Positions 24,704-36,470 of a DNA stretch of 64,000 nucleotides are shown piece after piece (within the stretch, counting starts at the first letter, position 1; every line of letters starts with the position of its first letter). The notes under the pieces were generated by a model. It saw only the letters and a program-made list of their open reading frames with translations, had not been told where the DNA came from and searched no databases. The stretch is from NCBI GenBank assembly GCA_034769895.1, contig CM068367.1, positions 86,977,654-87,041,653 of the forward strand. Direction: 5' to 3'. A program made the position numbers and the translations under genes. The stretch comes from Magicicada septendecula (Eukaryota > Arthropoda > Insecta > Hemiptera > Cicadidae).

Positions 24704-25260
24704 TGTTACGACGGTCTACTCGATCGTCGTAGGTACAGTGGAAACAAAAGAAGTACAAGACACCAATTAAGTCACTAATCAAACCTTTAATTTTTACAGT
24801 TAAACAGTTCGTAATTAACAACACTGTATTTTACAACAAATAAAATGAAAATTGTTCACACGCAATAAAATGTCCACTAAAATTAAACACAATTGTATTA
24901 CAATTATACCGTCCGATTATAAAACACCACTCTTAACTAATAACCACTTGAACGCGCACAGTAATATCGCTACTATAACTCTCGAACCGCACGGTCAATA
25001 ATTCGCACTAATACTGAAAACTAAGGCCGCTGCCGCCATGTATTTATATATATCCCCGCTCACAAACCAGAAGCTTTCAAAACTGCGTCTTATCTCTCGT
25101 GTGAACTACGTAATTAACTGCGAACTTGACACAGTCCGCGCAGCTGGCGCCTTCGAGAAACCTCTCGAAAATGCGTCGCCAAGCACGTACGCCACACGCG
25201 TTGCATCGAGATTCTTCTGGCACATTCGACAAATACGTAATTGTTCTGTGATGCGTAACA
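24704..25260. mobile_element. Solo LTR (copy 1 of an LTR family)
   Basis: Starts TGTTACG and ends CGTAACA, flanked by GTAT on both sides (AGTAT if the last A is shared). The 557-bp unit has a TATTTATATATA box near 25040, a normal position for an LTR promoter. Related copies are at 55823-56340 and 63737-64000. There is no internal retroviral-type coding, so it is a recombination remnant. Confidence 0.85.
25040..25055 (+). promoter_or_regulatory. Putative LTR TATA box
   Basis: TATTTATATATATCC lies inside the solo LTR and is followed by a more GC-rich leader. This is prediction only. Confidence 0.45.
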
Positions 25261-26307
25261 GTATGTCATGATGTTACAATTAGCATTACTGGAAGATCGA
25301 ATATTGCCTTATTACATTATTAACAAGATAAATATGTTACTAAATAATTTAATAATTATAATATAAATTATATAAAAATATTTACTTATATAAAAATAAC
25401 ATGTATATAAAGTAAAATACTACAAAAGCCGAAAACACGAAAATCTGCAAAACATAACCTAGCGTTCACTACAAAACCGACAACAGTGGACAGCAATACT
25501 TAGAAAATATTTTAAGGCCCTTCCATAGAAGATGCGTCCTAGCAAAACCACAAGTTGGGTAAAAATATCGTTTTCAGTAAGGTAACATACTGTTTTATCT
25601 ACTAGGTCTCAGTATAAAAAAAGCTACTTTATAGTGTTTTACAACGGGAACATTACAACAATCTTATTATTTATGTGAGATGTGCGGTGAAGTTAAAATC
25701 ATCTCCGAAATCACATTAACAAAAAGTACTATATGGCCTATCAGCTACTCTATAGGTTATAACACAATAATATTCGCTTTTTCAAAATTACCAAGTTGCT
25801 GACTAGTGTAATATATACTGGTAATTTGTTATTATAATTTGTATTATATATCTGCATAACAGGAGAATAAATGTAACAAGAGTACGAATTTTTTCATTTA
25901 TTAAAAACAGCTTTGTCTCACTGGTATAGACCATTTCTGAATACCTCGCTTTGTTTTGCTTCGTTTCGTACTAGTATGGCAGTAGGCACATGCGCAGTAG
26001 CAAGTATTCAGTACCAGTTACTGCTACTTTGTACTCGTTTCCTCGTTAGTTGGGTAGGGGGGTCCCGCGGTAACTGGAACAGGTATTTCGACTTTTCAGT
26101 AACCGTTACAGCTGTTCATCAAAAGTAACCGTTACAAAATACCAGTTACAGGAGTATAGACCCACCTCTAGTTCACTGTAATTTTATCGTGCGTAAGGTG
26201 CAGCAGGTGATAACGTGGGATTGTGCGTTTCCGTTAAAATTAGGGGAAATTTAGAATAGAGTTACTTGGTGCAGGTCTTTTTTAACGAAATCCGGGCTAT
26301 TAAAGAA

Positions 26308-27730
26308 TATGAGGGGGTGTAGATGCAAAACTCACACTCTCCACGTTTTCAAAATTTCGGAAAAACGTAAAAAACTTATTACACTTGACACACATGAGAT
26401 ATTGGTACAACATTTTTTTATGGTGACTTAGTTGTCTGAACTACTTGCATACATCCCCAAACGCTTAGTAGATGAGATAAAGCTAGAAAATAAGTTTAAA
26501 TTATGGACAGTGTGAGTTTTGCAGCAAATTTTGTTTGCAGTGTGGGTTTTGCATCAAACTGCCATGGAGAATGTTAGTTATGAACCAAAAGAGTTTATCT
26601 CAAACAAAAACAACAAGAACCGAGAAAATGAATCTTAGGAGTGAAATAAACATACAAAAAATCAAAGTTAATATTGTAGAAAATCTTTAGTTACAGTTAG
26701 AGCAAAAAACCCTGTATTACATTTTGTGTTTGAGATAAAACGAATAAAAGTATACATAAAAATCGTAGATTATCAAAATATTTAGGGTACACAAAATGAT
26801 TAGGATAAACTTTAAACACTGGTATAGATAGAGTGCTTCTTCAATAGGTTCACAAGTTTGTTCATCTTAACCTTCACTGTGATCAGCAGACCCATGAGTT
26901 ATATGTTTGTAAAAAAAAAAACTTTCATTGTCTCTTCACTGCTTGCCATAATATCTGCAGCAAAGTATCTATACCATCCTCCTTTGCTTGTTTTGTTGTG
27001 TTTGATTTTGGATAACAGGTGGGTTCATGTTACACAGTATAATTCCTTGCTTTGTTAGGGACTTGTATACTCCAAAGTCAGCTCTGTGTTTTCACATTTT
27101 TCGTTTTTTTTTTTTTTTTTTTTTAACCATTAACCTGAATGTGCCGAGCTGAAAGTGAAATTGAGCTGGCCGCTTCATAAAAGTATCTTTTTCTAGTTTC
27201 CAGTCGAAAACTTGACAGTCTTTACCCATTTGTACTACTGTTGCATGTTCCTTAATATTTCAGGATTTCAGAAGTTATTTTCTTTTCCCTTGCAAGTCCA
27301 GTTGATAGTTTTACAAACTCATCCATCGCACAATGTTTTCTGAAGAAGCCACTACTGATTATTAATATTGCAACTTACAATAAAACACTAAAAACTAACA
27401 AAAGTTAGAAACAGTGAAGTTATTCTAAGCAAACACAACATCAGCAACCAACTGTTGGTGCAGTCAAGACCATAATGCTAAGGGTGGTAAACGGGCTACC
27501 TGATTGGTTGAATTGGACAGTGTGTGTTTTGCTGCAAAACAGCTGTTGGATAATGTGACTTTTGTTTCAGAACATGATTTTTAACATTCGTTTAAAGCCT
27601 TAAAATGTTACTTTTAGACCAAAATACTATTATAGGTCAATTTTCCTTTACAAGACGAGCAAGGTGATATACATAACTTAATATCGCAAAAAAATTGGAT
27701 AATGTGAGTTTTGCATCTACAACCCTCATA
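26308..27730. mobile_element. Terminal-inverted-repeat transposon with internal repeats
   Basis: Left end TATGAGGGGGTGTAGATGC and right end (reverse complement) TATGAGGGTTGTAGATGC continue into AAAACTCACA on both sides. The end word GTGAGTTTTGC, preceded by GGA and A/G bases, recurs inside at about 26505, 26535, 27515 and 27547. No transposase is seen. The superfamily is uncertain. Confidence 0.8.
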
Positions 27731-28187
27731 TGTAATATGTCTGACACTATTATTGAAAAAAATTGAATTAAGTGAAAGTGATTCTTTAACTTTCCTCCAG
27801 TTACTTAAGATTTTTCAAGTTCGCTCCCGCTGTCGCACGTTACGCGACATTAAAAGGAGTTTCTCGAAGAACAAAGGTCTACTGGCAGACAAACGGAGGT
27901 TATCAAATCTGAGAATTTGAAATGCTCAAGCTATCTCGTTTATTGTAACTGCAGTGAAGAAGATAAAAATTGAAGGTAAAAATTTTCATTTGGAACTGTT
28001 TGTTAAAAATACACCGTTTGTTTGTACAAAAACAGAAAAACAAAATTATTTCTCCATTTTTGCATTATATTTCTATATTTACATGCGGCATATTTTACCG
28101 GTTTATGCCAGATTTTGGCAGTTTTTAGGGCATAAATGCATGGATACTTACAAAGTTTTAGAAATAAGCCCAAGCCCTAGTGACGAG
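27731..28187 (+). pseudogene. hAT transposase C-terminus and 3' end, dead
   Basis: Reads IKRSFSKNKGLLADKRR, then after one frameshift SENLKCSSYLVYCN (27847-27945). This matches the hAT dimerisation domain (ERSFS..K..L.D.R..L..ENL). About 230 bp downstream, the - strand reads CACTAGGGCTTGGGCTTA from about 28187, a plausible hAT terminal repeat. The upstream part is missing or replaced by the 26308-27730 element. Confidence 0.65.
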
Positions 28188-28293
28188 TAACTTTACTCTC
28201 ACCGTACACCAATCTTCATAATTAGCTATAAAACCTCTTCAACAACCACCCTTCTCCAATCGTCTTATTCTTCATTCTTCATTCTGTTTCTCT

Positions 28294-28328
<35 letters not shown>

Positions 28329-30040
28329 ACCCCATAATTCCATAGTTCCTACTTCATCTGTTCCTCTGATCTAATCTTCAGTCTTGGTCTAGACCTCCAA
28401 ACTTGGGATTTTATTCCGTAATGTTTTCCAGTACTAACTATTTTTCTTGCCTATTTATACTTAAAGTCAAACAATCTTATCATCTATGCCTTAATAACTT
28501 TACGATGTTGCCTTCCTCTGCTTCTACATCCACTTCTATAGTTATCTATAATTTCTCCCCAGTTTCAAAGTCCTGTCACGTAGCTTGATCGCTTGCCATA
28601 AGTAGGTATACGTATAGTTTACAGTCTTTTGCATCTGATGATGCAGAACAGAGTCGATTTAGCGTAGACATATTTGATTTGAGTAGACCTACAAGAGCAA
28701 TTATTTGAGAAATTAATACTGAGATAAAAACAACATATCTATGCGTTGTTATTAATGAAGATCGCAGAGACACGAGAGACGTTAGAAATAGAACAGTATA
28801 ATAAAGAGTTGCTATTGAGGTCAAGTCAAGAAGTCAACATCATGTTGGATTAAAGAATTCCAATAGGATTTAGAAAAAAATAATATAAACGGAGAAGAAG
28901 GAATTGAAAGAGACGTTTTTCGGGCAAAGTGTTAAAAATGGAAGGAGTCCAGGGTAGGAGAGAGAGAAAACGCAGGTTCAAAGTGGACTGAAGACAAGAA
29001 GAAGAGACATAGTGAAAAGATGAAAGAATATTGAAGAAAAAGAAAAGAACAAGGCATAAAGAATTGAAACTGGCATGCGGTCCTCAGATGGCCGATACAA
29101 ATGAAAAAAAAAAGAGTTTCTAGAAACATACTGAACGAGATATGGTGTAATGAAATCTACAAAAACAGTAAGGATGTGCAATATTATAGTAAATATAGCT
29201 GGTTGCAGTGCAGGGCAGAAGTTAGAAGACTCCGACGAACAATAAAACCGGCATCTATATATACATGAATAAAAATATCTCTTAAGAGACCTGTTCTGGT
29301 TCTGTCAAAAACATAGATTACGCTAATGATTATTAACATGGCAAACAAAAACGTCAATATTTTAATCGTACTGAAAACATATAATTGTTCTGCACAACAT
29401 AATTTCAGCTAAAAGCGCTTAATACCAGATACAAGGATTATTAAATTTTCCAGAAAACAATTTTAATTTTGCAAGTCAATCCAATTATAAACGTATTACT
29501 GAAATTACATTTTTCAAACTTATTAACTCCCGAATCGATTTAATTGCCTACTCCGGTCCTAAAAATCGGATTATACAATTAAAAAAATTACCAATCTACT
29601 GTTCACGAAAACGATGTAAAAGATTGAAGCCAGGTGTTAGATTGCTGTCGTTATATTTAGAAACGTAAAAAAAAACATTAATTTCAATAATTATGGCAAA
29701 AAATTCAATTTAAAAGCTAGATATATTTTTATTTTTGAGAAACGTTTATTACACGTACGGGACAAGATTGAGTTCTAATTGAACAGTAACTAGAACAGTA
29801 ACCTGAAAAATTTAACAAGGACTAAAAATAACTAAGCAACCTGATAAAAGCATTCTCCAGAGACTTCAAGAATTACAATATATCTTTCCTTGTTCTTTCT
29901 CCCTAATGAAGCCAAATAAACAAATGCGTCCTTCAGAAGACTACGTCATATTACGTTTCCAATTAAACGTTAGACTCCAATAGTTTTGAAATCTTGGTAT
30001 ATAATACTTTGGCCTGTATTTGTTTAGGTTTATTGCTTTC
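28188..30040. other. Unassigned DNA with a (CT)n tract
   Basis: (CT)n at 28296-28326, purine-rich DNA at 28860-29040. No domain recognised in any frame. Confidence 0.45.
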
Positions 30041-30440
30041 GTTTGATCTTCTATCCGCTAAAGATGTTTCAATTGAATATGAAATATGTTGAAAGTCTCA
30101 ATACTACTATAGTTAATACATTCATAAAGATAAAAATCCCTTGTAACACCAGAATTAAACACAGGAAGTCACTGGAAGAAATAAGAGGAAGAGTGAATAT
30201 ATGTACCAGTATAATAACACAACTGATGGGAAAAAGATCAAGATGGTACGACCATGTATGCCGTATGGGTAAAGGCCAGGGATGGTCAGAGAAATTACTG
30301 GAATGGGTCCCTCTTGAAAGAAGAAAAAGTGGGAGGCCGTGAATGACTTGGACAGAAGTGATAAAATAATAATTCAGAGAACAGAAAAATCTGAAGGCTA
30401 GTGATTGGAAAGATCATAACATCCTGGAATCTAGGATCAA
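30040..30440 (+). mobile_element. LINE C-terminal relic
   Basis: Encodes SRWYDHVCRMGKGQGW, EKLLEWVPLERRKSGRP, a stop, then MTWTEVIK. This is the WxxHVxRM...GRP..TW end of an insect LINE reverse transcriptase. 5'-truncated. Confidence 0.8.
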
Positions 30441-30494
30441 AAAATAACTTTTAGATGTTGTCAAAAAATCGAAAATATATGCTGACTTCTAAAT

Positions 30495-30935
30495 AAACAG
30501 CTCTGTAAACAAGAAAGAGGTTCCTAAAGAGTTACATATGGAGCATAGTTGGCTATGGATGTGAGACGTGGGCAGTTGGAACACAGGAAAGGAGAAGACT
30601 GGAAATGTGGTGTAATAGCAAGTTTCTACAAGTACGATGGATCGACAAGGTTGAAAATGATGAGATTCTGACAAGAGTTGGAGACAAAAATAAGTTCTGG
30701 CGAAAATATTGTGAAGGAAAAGGTTGAACTTATTGGCTACGTTATGGGTCACGAGAAATTAGTAGAAGGTTACATTGAAGGGGAAAGGGCAAGAGGAAAA
30801 CCGAGACTCCAATAGTTTAAACAGATTATTGGTAAGCTGTAATTCCTACGAGGAGATGAAACGGAAAGCACAGGGAGATCGGTGTGGAGAACTGCTACAA
30901 GCCAATCTGCAGATTTCAAAGTAAAGAAGAAGCAG
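30495..30935 (+). mobile_element. LINE reverse-transcriptase relic
   Basis: Encodes SIVGYGCETWAVGTQERRRL, EMWCNSKFLQVRWIDKVEND, a GYIEGERARGKPRL-like block and SYEEMKRKAQG in order, with stops and frameshifts. It resembles the better-preserved 56813-57480 relic. It ends in AAGAAGAAGCAGAAG just before the long (TG)n. Confidence 0.8.
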
Positions 30936-30945
30936 AAGATGTGTG

Positions 30946-31808
<863 letters not shown>

Positions 31809-32862
31809 GTTACAATATACGCGCTTACACACACGTACAACGACTGTGTACCTAGTCATGTACTGTCGTTTCCCTCGTTACATTCTACGTATACATTATG
31901 TACAGTACATACAGTTACAATATACACGCTTACACACACGTACAATGACTGTGTACCCAGTCATGTACTGTCGTTTCCCTCGTTACATTCTACGTATACA
32001 TTATGTACAGTACATACAGTTACAATATACACGCTTACACACACGTACAACGACTGTGTACCCAGTCATGTACTGTCGTTTCCCTCGTTACATTCTACGT
32101 ATACATTATGTACAGTACATACAGTTACAATATACACGCTTACACACACGTACAACGACTGTGTACCTAGTCATGTACTGTCGTTTCCCTCGTTACATTC
32201 TACGTATACATTATGTACAGTACATACAGTTACAATATACACGCTTACACACACGTACAACGACTGTGTACCCAGTCATGTACTGTCGTTTCCCTCGTTA
32301 CATTCTACGTGTACATTATGTACAGTACATACAGTTACAATATACACGCTTACACACACGTACAACGACTGTGTACCTAGTCATGTACTGTCGTTTCCCT
32401 CGTTACATTCTACGTATACATTATGTACAGTACATACAGTTACAATATACACGCTTACACACACGTACAACGACTGTGTACCCAGTCATGTACTGTCGTT
32501 TCCCTCGTTACATTCTACGTATACATTATGTACAGTACATACAGTTACAATATACACGCTTACACACACGTACAACGACTGTGTACCTAGTCATGTACTG
32601 TCGTTTCCCTCGTTACATTCTACGTATACATTATGTACAGTACATACAGTTACAACATACACGCTTACACACACGTAGAACGACTGTGTACCTAGTCATG
32701 TACTGTCGTTTCCCTCGTTACATTCTACGTATACATTATGTACAGTACATACAGTTACAACATACACGCTTACACACACGTAGAACGACTGTGTACCTAG
32801 TCATGTACTGTCGTTTCCCTCGTTACATTCTACGTATACATTATGTACAGTACATACAGTAC
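31809..32862. repeat. 105-bp minisatellite, ~10 units
   Basis: Units start CGACTGTGTACC at 31841 and then every 105 bp. They are almost identical. The main variant is CCTAG versus CCCAG at the same site, in the order T C C T C T C T T T. Since 105 is divisible by 3, a single frame (31846-32886, 346 codons) stays open as a 35-residue repeat. Each unit has the palindrome TATGTACAGTACATA. Confidence 0.97.
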
Positions 32863-32980
32863 TATAATTACACATATAATACATAATTGTCTTGTTGATA
32901 CATCCTCTTCATTCACTTTTTTAAATATTATATATATATACTCAAACTTTCACTAGTGAACACTTACTTTTGGTTTTATG

Positions 32981-33021
32981 TCCCAAACGTTTCGACGTGG
33001 TGTCCGTCTTCCTCAGTGGGA
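32981..33021 (-). ncRNA. Hammerhead ribozyme, left arm
   Basis: Mirror copy of 33057-33097, identical in core and stems. Confidence 0.75.
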
Positions 33022-33056
33022 TTTGAAATACCAAATCTCATATTTGATATTTCAAA

Positions 33057-33097
33057 TCCCACTGAGGAAGACGGACACCACGTCGAAACGTTTGGGA
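33057..33097 (+). ncRNA. Hammerhead ribozyme, right arm
   Basis: Stem I TCCCA (33057-33061) with TGGGA (33093-33097). Core CTGAGGA 33062-33068. Stem II GACG (33070-33073) with CGTC (33081-33084). GAAAC 33085-33089. GTT 33090-33092, with T92 as the cleavage-site base. Helix III is AC/GT with no loop. All core bases are present, so this copy may still cleave, probably as a dimer. Confidence 0.75.
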
Positions 33098-33239
33098 CAT
33101 AAAACCAAAAGTAAGTGTTCACTAGTGAAAGTTTAAGTATATATGTAATATAATACATATACAAGCCAATAACATTGTGTGGATATACAGTATTATGGAC
33201 TGTAGTTTTTGGCAGTGCCGACTCTGAACACAATTACAA

Positions 33240-33470
33240 ACAAGTTTCTTAAGACTCTAAACGAAACTGACTAATGTCTTCAGTTGACATATTAATATCT
33301 GCGCTGCTTGAGGTGCGTTCTGCCTACCACCCTTTGTTGAACGCGTTTCTACTGAAGAAGGCCTCCGGTGTCTGGCTGAAACGTTTAGAAGGAAGTATGA
33401 ACGAAGCTTCAAGCAATCGACCACGGTCCAACAATCCGATAGCTTTTAATTTTATTAATATCGAATTTAA
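33240..33470 (+). mobile_element. Family A hammerhead element fragment
   Basis: Holds the hammerhead at 33345-33391 and the tail CGACCACGGTCCAACAATCC. Confidence 0.6.
33345..33391 (+). ncRNA. Hammerhead ribozyme, family A, best preserved
   Basis: Stem I 33346-33351 pairs with 33386-33391 (6 bp, one GU). Core CTGAAGA 33352-33358. Stem II GGCC (33360-33363) with GGCT (33374-33377). GAAAC 33378-33382, GTT 33383-33385. All catalytic core positions fit type I hammerheads. Confidence 0.75.
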
Positions 33471-33895
33471 ATTTTATTATATGCACAGGTGGGACTAAGA
33501 AGACGGGAAAGGAAGATAATTAGTAGGATACTGAGAGAAGAGGAAGCAGAGGACGAAGACGTGAAAGCTTAAGGACTCGGATATCACCATCTTTTCCTTG
33601 GTCTTTCTGTTTTCTTATATTCTGTCATCACTATCCATTACTTTTCGTTGCTTTTTTTCTTGGCCATTCTCTCCTTATTAACCTCAGTATTCTTGTTATC
33701 TGGTAAAACTGCCGACAGTTCAAGCGTCAGGTCTTATATCAGAATACTCATTATAAAAAGACCTATCTTATGACAACAGTTACTTTAAAAATCAGTAACT
33801 AAATGTACGCGTTCTTCAAGTAAAAAGGTTTTATGGCCCATCAATTCGGTCGTAAACATGTTCAGCACTTTTGAACAAGATTAATAAATTATGTC
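33471..33895. other. Unassigned noncoding DNA
   Basis: No motif recognised. Confidence 0.45.
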
Positions 33896-33899
33896 CGAC

Positions 33900-34190
33900 A
33901 CCTTCTTGTAATGTAAGATTTGTTATCCGTAAGGGAAGCATCAGGAGTTAGAAGGCAGATAGTGGCGCTTGATGCTGGTTGACCCAGCTTAGGTAGTGCT
34001 GAGTAGAGGACTTTAAGTGTGCCTTTTTGGGGCCAACACATAGTCTCCACTTCAGTAATGGGGTGAATAGGCCAACAACTGTCAAACACTTTTGATACTG
34101 AAGATGGTCTCCGACGGTGGGGCCAAAACGTCTGCCACAAACAATAACAGTCGACCACGGCCTAACAGCTCGGCTATGAATACCGTAATA
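33900..34190 (+). mobile_element. Family A hammerhead element fragment
   Basis: Hammerhead-like motif at 34092-34137, then CGACCACGGCCTAACAGC. The upstream part repeats GGGGCCAACA and TAGGCCAACA words. Confidence 0.6.
34092..34137 (+). ncRNA. Hammerhead motif, family A, one core base changed
   Basis: CTGAAGA 34098-34104, stem II GGTC (34106-34109) with GGCC (34121-34124), then AAAAC instead of GAAAC, GTC. Stem I is weak. The G12 change should inactivate it. Confidence 0.55.
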
Positions 34191-34854
34191 ATAAGTTTAA
34201 CAGAATAGGTGGAAAGCTGACACAACAGATTTACATATTTAAAAGAGAAGAATGTCACGACGAATGGGAAGCGACTAGCCTAAAATGGGGCAGTACGGGA
34301 AACGGCTGCAACGCTCGAGTGCCCAATCAATTTTCTATATAAACAGAATTTTTACGTTCATTAGAAAATTACATTAAATCCGTGTGTAGCATACCTATGT
34401 TAACAAATTCTGACACAGAACTAACACGACGGACAACCGTGATAAGATTTAGGACGTCCGATGTTGTTTGTATACTCTTTGTTTCCTTGAGCGACTGACT
34501 TTGACCTCGAAGGTTACGGATGGCCTGTTCCGGAGACGGCCTTAACGGTGGGTAGGCACGGCATGAATCCGTGCACTCATCCTTCACCCGGCTGTGGGCT
34601 GGCTGCAGCAACAGCAACAACCTCCGACGACGGCGTCTCCCACCGCGGCGTGATAAATCAACCGGAGATTGTGTAACGCAGTCAACACGCCCTTTACCGT
34701 AGACCTATCGATTAAAAAACGATTAGTTACAGAACAATAGTCGTATATTAATCGAGCGTTATCACAAAGTCTTACGACACTTTTATTACAAGGTAAGACA
34801 TTGATGTAATAACACACATGTATACCCGTACACGCGCACTTGTGTTTCATCTTA
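34191..34854. other. Unassigned DNA, GC-richer at 34490-34690
   Basis: Includes CAGCAACAGCAACAACC and several CpG-rich words. No frame recognised. Confidence 0.45.
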
Positions 34855-34856
34855 TT

Positions 34857-35490
34857 CTTTTTCTTCCTCTTCTTCTTCTTCTACTTCCATGGCGTCACAG
34901 TTCGGAGTCAAACCATAATCATCCGCCTCCATTTTTCCCTGTCCTTGGTGATTAATGATGTCCATCGTTTTGTGTTAAGTATAGTATCAGCATCCCTTGC
35001 CTCTGCGTCAGTCCAGTGATACTTGGGCCTTCCGACAGGCCTTCTACCCTCGATTTGACTAAATAGTACCTTCCTAGATATTCGGTTGCCTCCCATCCTA
35101 ATGATATGTCCTGCCCATTGCAATCTATGCAGTCGGATGGTGGTGGCCAGATCGTTGTCTTTATACAGCTTGTACAGTTCCTCATTGTGACGTATTTTCC
35201 ATATCCCGTTGACTTAGATTGGTCAATATATTCTCCTCAAAATTCTCCTTTCAAAAGTAGCGGCTCGTTTATTCAGAGTCCAAGTCTCGATACCATATGT
35301 TATCTCCGGTCTAATCATAACTTTATGTAACGTGACCTTGGAATGACGGTGGATATTCCTTATCTTGAATATAGTATGCGGCCATGCGGTCTTGAAGCAT
35401 ATGCTTCATTTGCGACCTGTATTCTTTTCCTTATTTCACTTATTTCTTCAAGCGCAGACGTGTTTGTATATGTGGATATATTATGTCGAC
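34857..35490 (-). mobile_element. LINE reverse-transcriptase C-terminal relic
   Basis: The - strand reads KVMIRPEITYGIETWTLN, RHNEELYKLYKDNDLATTIR, LQWAGHIIRMGGNRISRK and EGRRPVGRPKYHWTDAEARD, then a GAA-rich tail (TTC on +, 34860-34880). It is one of the better preserved LINE ends here, with a continuous 71-codon terminal frame (34908-35123). Confidence 0.85.
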
Positions 35491-35689
35491 TTTCTCTAAG
35501 ATAAAGTTTATGTTAGTAGATTAATACTAAGAGACTCTAAAAAACGTGATGATCAGTAGTACCTAGGTACTGCTTGATCTTATTCAAGCAGGATTTAGAA
35601 GCTACGTGATTAAAAGTAGACGACCTACAACGATTACTCTGAGATTCGGAGTTATTTAATTTCGACATGTGACACTAAAAAGGGGTATT

Positions 35690-36300
35690 TAGGATTGGTG
35701 AACAAATGAGGTCTTGGGTAGAATTGGGGAAAGATGTTTGCGGAAGGCTTTTATCAGAAGAATGGTCAGGTTAATAGGCAGGGTCCCGAGACATGCGAAC
35801 TCAGTTAGTATACTAGCGGAGGGGATGTAGGATGGGAAAATTTTAGAAATATTTATGGTACGATTCATAAAAATTTTAGAAATAAAATAAGATAGGCCTA
35901 CAACACATGAATTAAATTTTATAAGACAATTGCAATAACTACATTCACATATGCGAGTGAGGTGTGGGTCATGACAAAAAAGGAATGCAGCAAGATTCAA
36001 AGTGCTGAAATGCAGTTTGTTCGAAATACTTTAAATTATACATTGTAAGACAGAATATGGTATGAAGATATCAGAGTAGAACTCGAAGTAAAAGACATTA
36101 TTGAAATTATTTCAACTTACATAAGACAATGGTGGGATAACCCATCATAATGGTGGGATCATAAGACAATGGGATTGCCGAAACCGGCACTGAAGTATAA
36201 ACACACTGGTAGAAGAGACGTGGGTCGTCCGAGGATGAGGTGAGTGCCCGGAACCGGTTTATATAACCTAACCCTTGAAGATAAGAAGAAGAAGAGGAGG
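35690..36300 (+). mobile_element. LINE reverse-transcriptase C-terminal relic
   Basis: Encodes VMTKKECSKIQSAEMQFV, RNTLNYTL, EDIRVELEVKDIIEI and GRRDVGRPRMR, ending in GAAGAAGAAG. Same family as 58335-58680 (-), which has AELQFLRNTLNYTL. It contains a local duplication of GGTGGGAT..CATAA near 36130-36165, plus stops. Confidence 0.8.
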
Positions 36301-36329
36301 AAGAAGAAGAAAGATCATAACTGGTGTAC

Positions 36330-36470
36330 GTGAATCAGACTACTAATGACTTGAGTTGTGAGAGTTATATTGAGGCAAAGAGACTTGTCCAGGATGGCGG
36401 TGGCTGGAAGACTGTGCTGGAAATCGGTCAGAAGACTGACGACCAGGAGTGGAAATCTATATAAATAACT
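36330..36470 (+). mobile_element. Possible LINE 3' terminal fragment
   Basis: Reads EAKRLVQDGGGWKTVLEIGQ, similar to the EAKRLAQDR ending of insect LINEs. Short and decayed. Confidence 0.4.

Larger units (their letters stand above)
24484..26170. mobile_element. hAT-type element interrupted by a solo LTR
   Basis: It is flanked by a perfect 8-bp duplication, GTTCACTG (24476-24483 and 26171-26178). The left end reads TGGAGATGTGCT, the right (reverse complement) TAGAGGTGGGTC. Both sides carry the subterminal word GTAACNGTTAC or its inverse several times (24510-24580, 26095-26150), as expected for transposase-binding repeats. Without the LTR it is about 1.1 kb. No transposase is seen. Confidence 0.85.
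32933..33145. mobile_element. Palindrome with a hammerhead in each arm
   Basis: Arms of about 98 bp (to 33030 and from 33048) with almost perfect complementarity and a 17-base spacer. Each arm holds a hammerhead motif reading outward from the centre, then TTTGGGACATAAAACC and GTTCACTAGTGAAAGTTTA. Confidence 0.95.

Noticed and set aside
31846-32886. 346-codon open frame as a real repeat protein
   Set aside because: It is explained by a 105-bp tandem repeat whose length is a multiple of three; the variants change amino acids freely and there is no start context or flanking gene structure.
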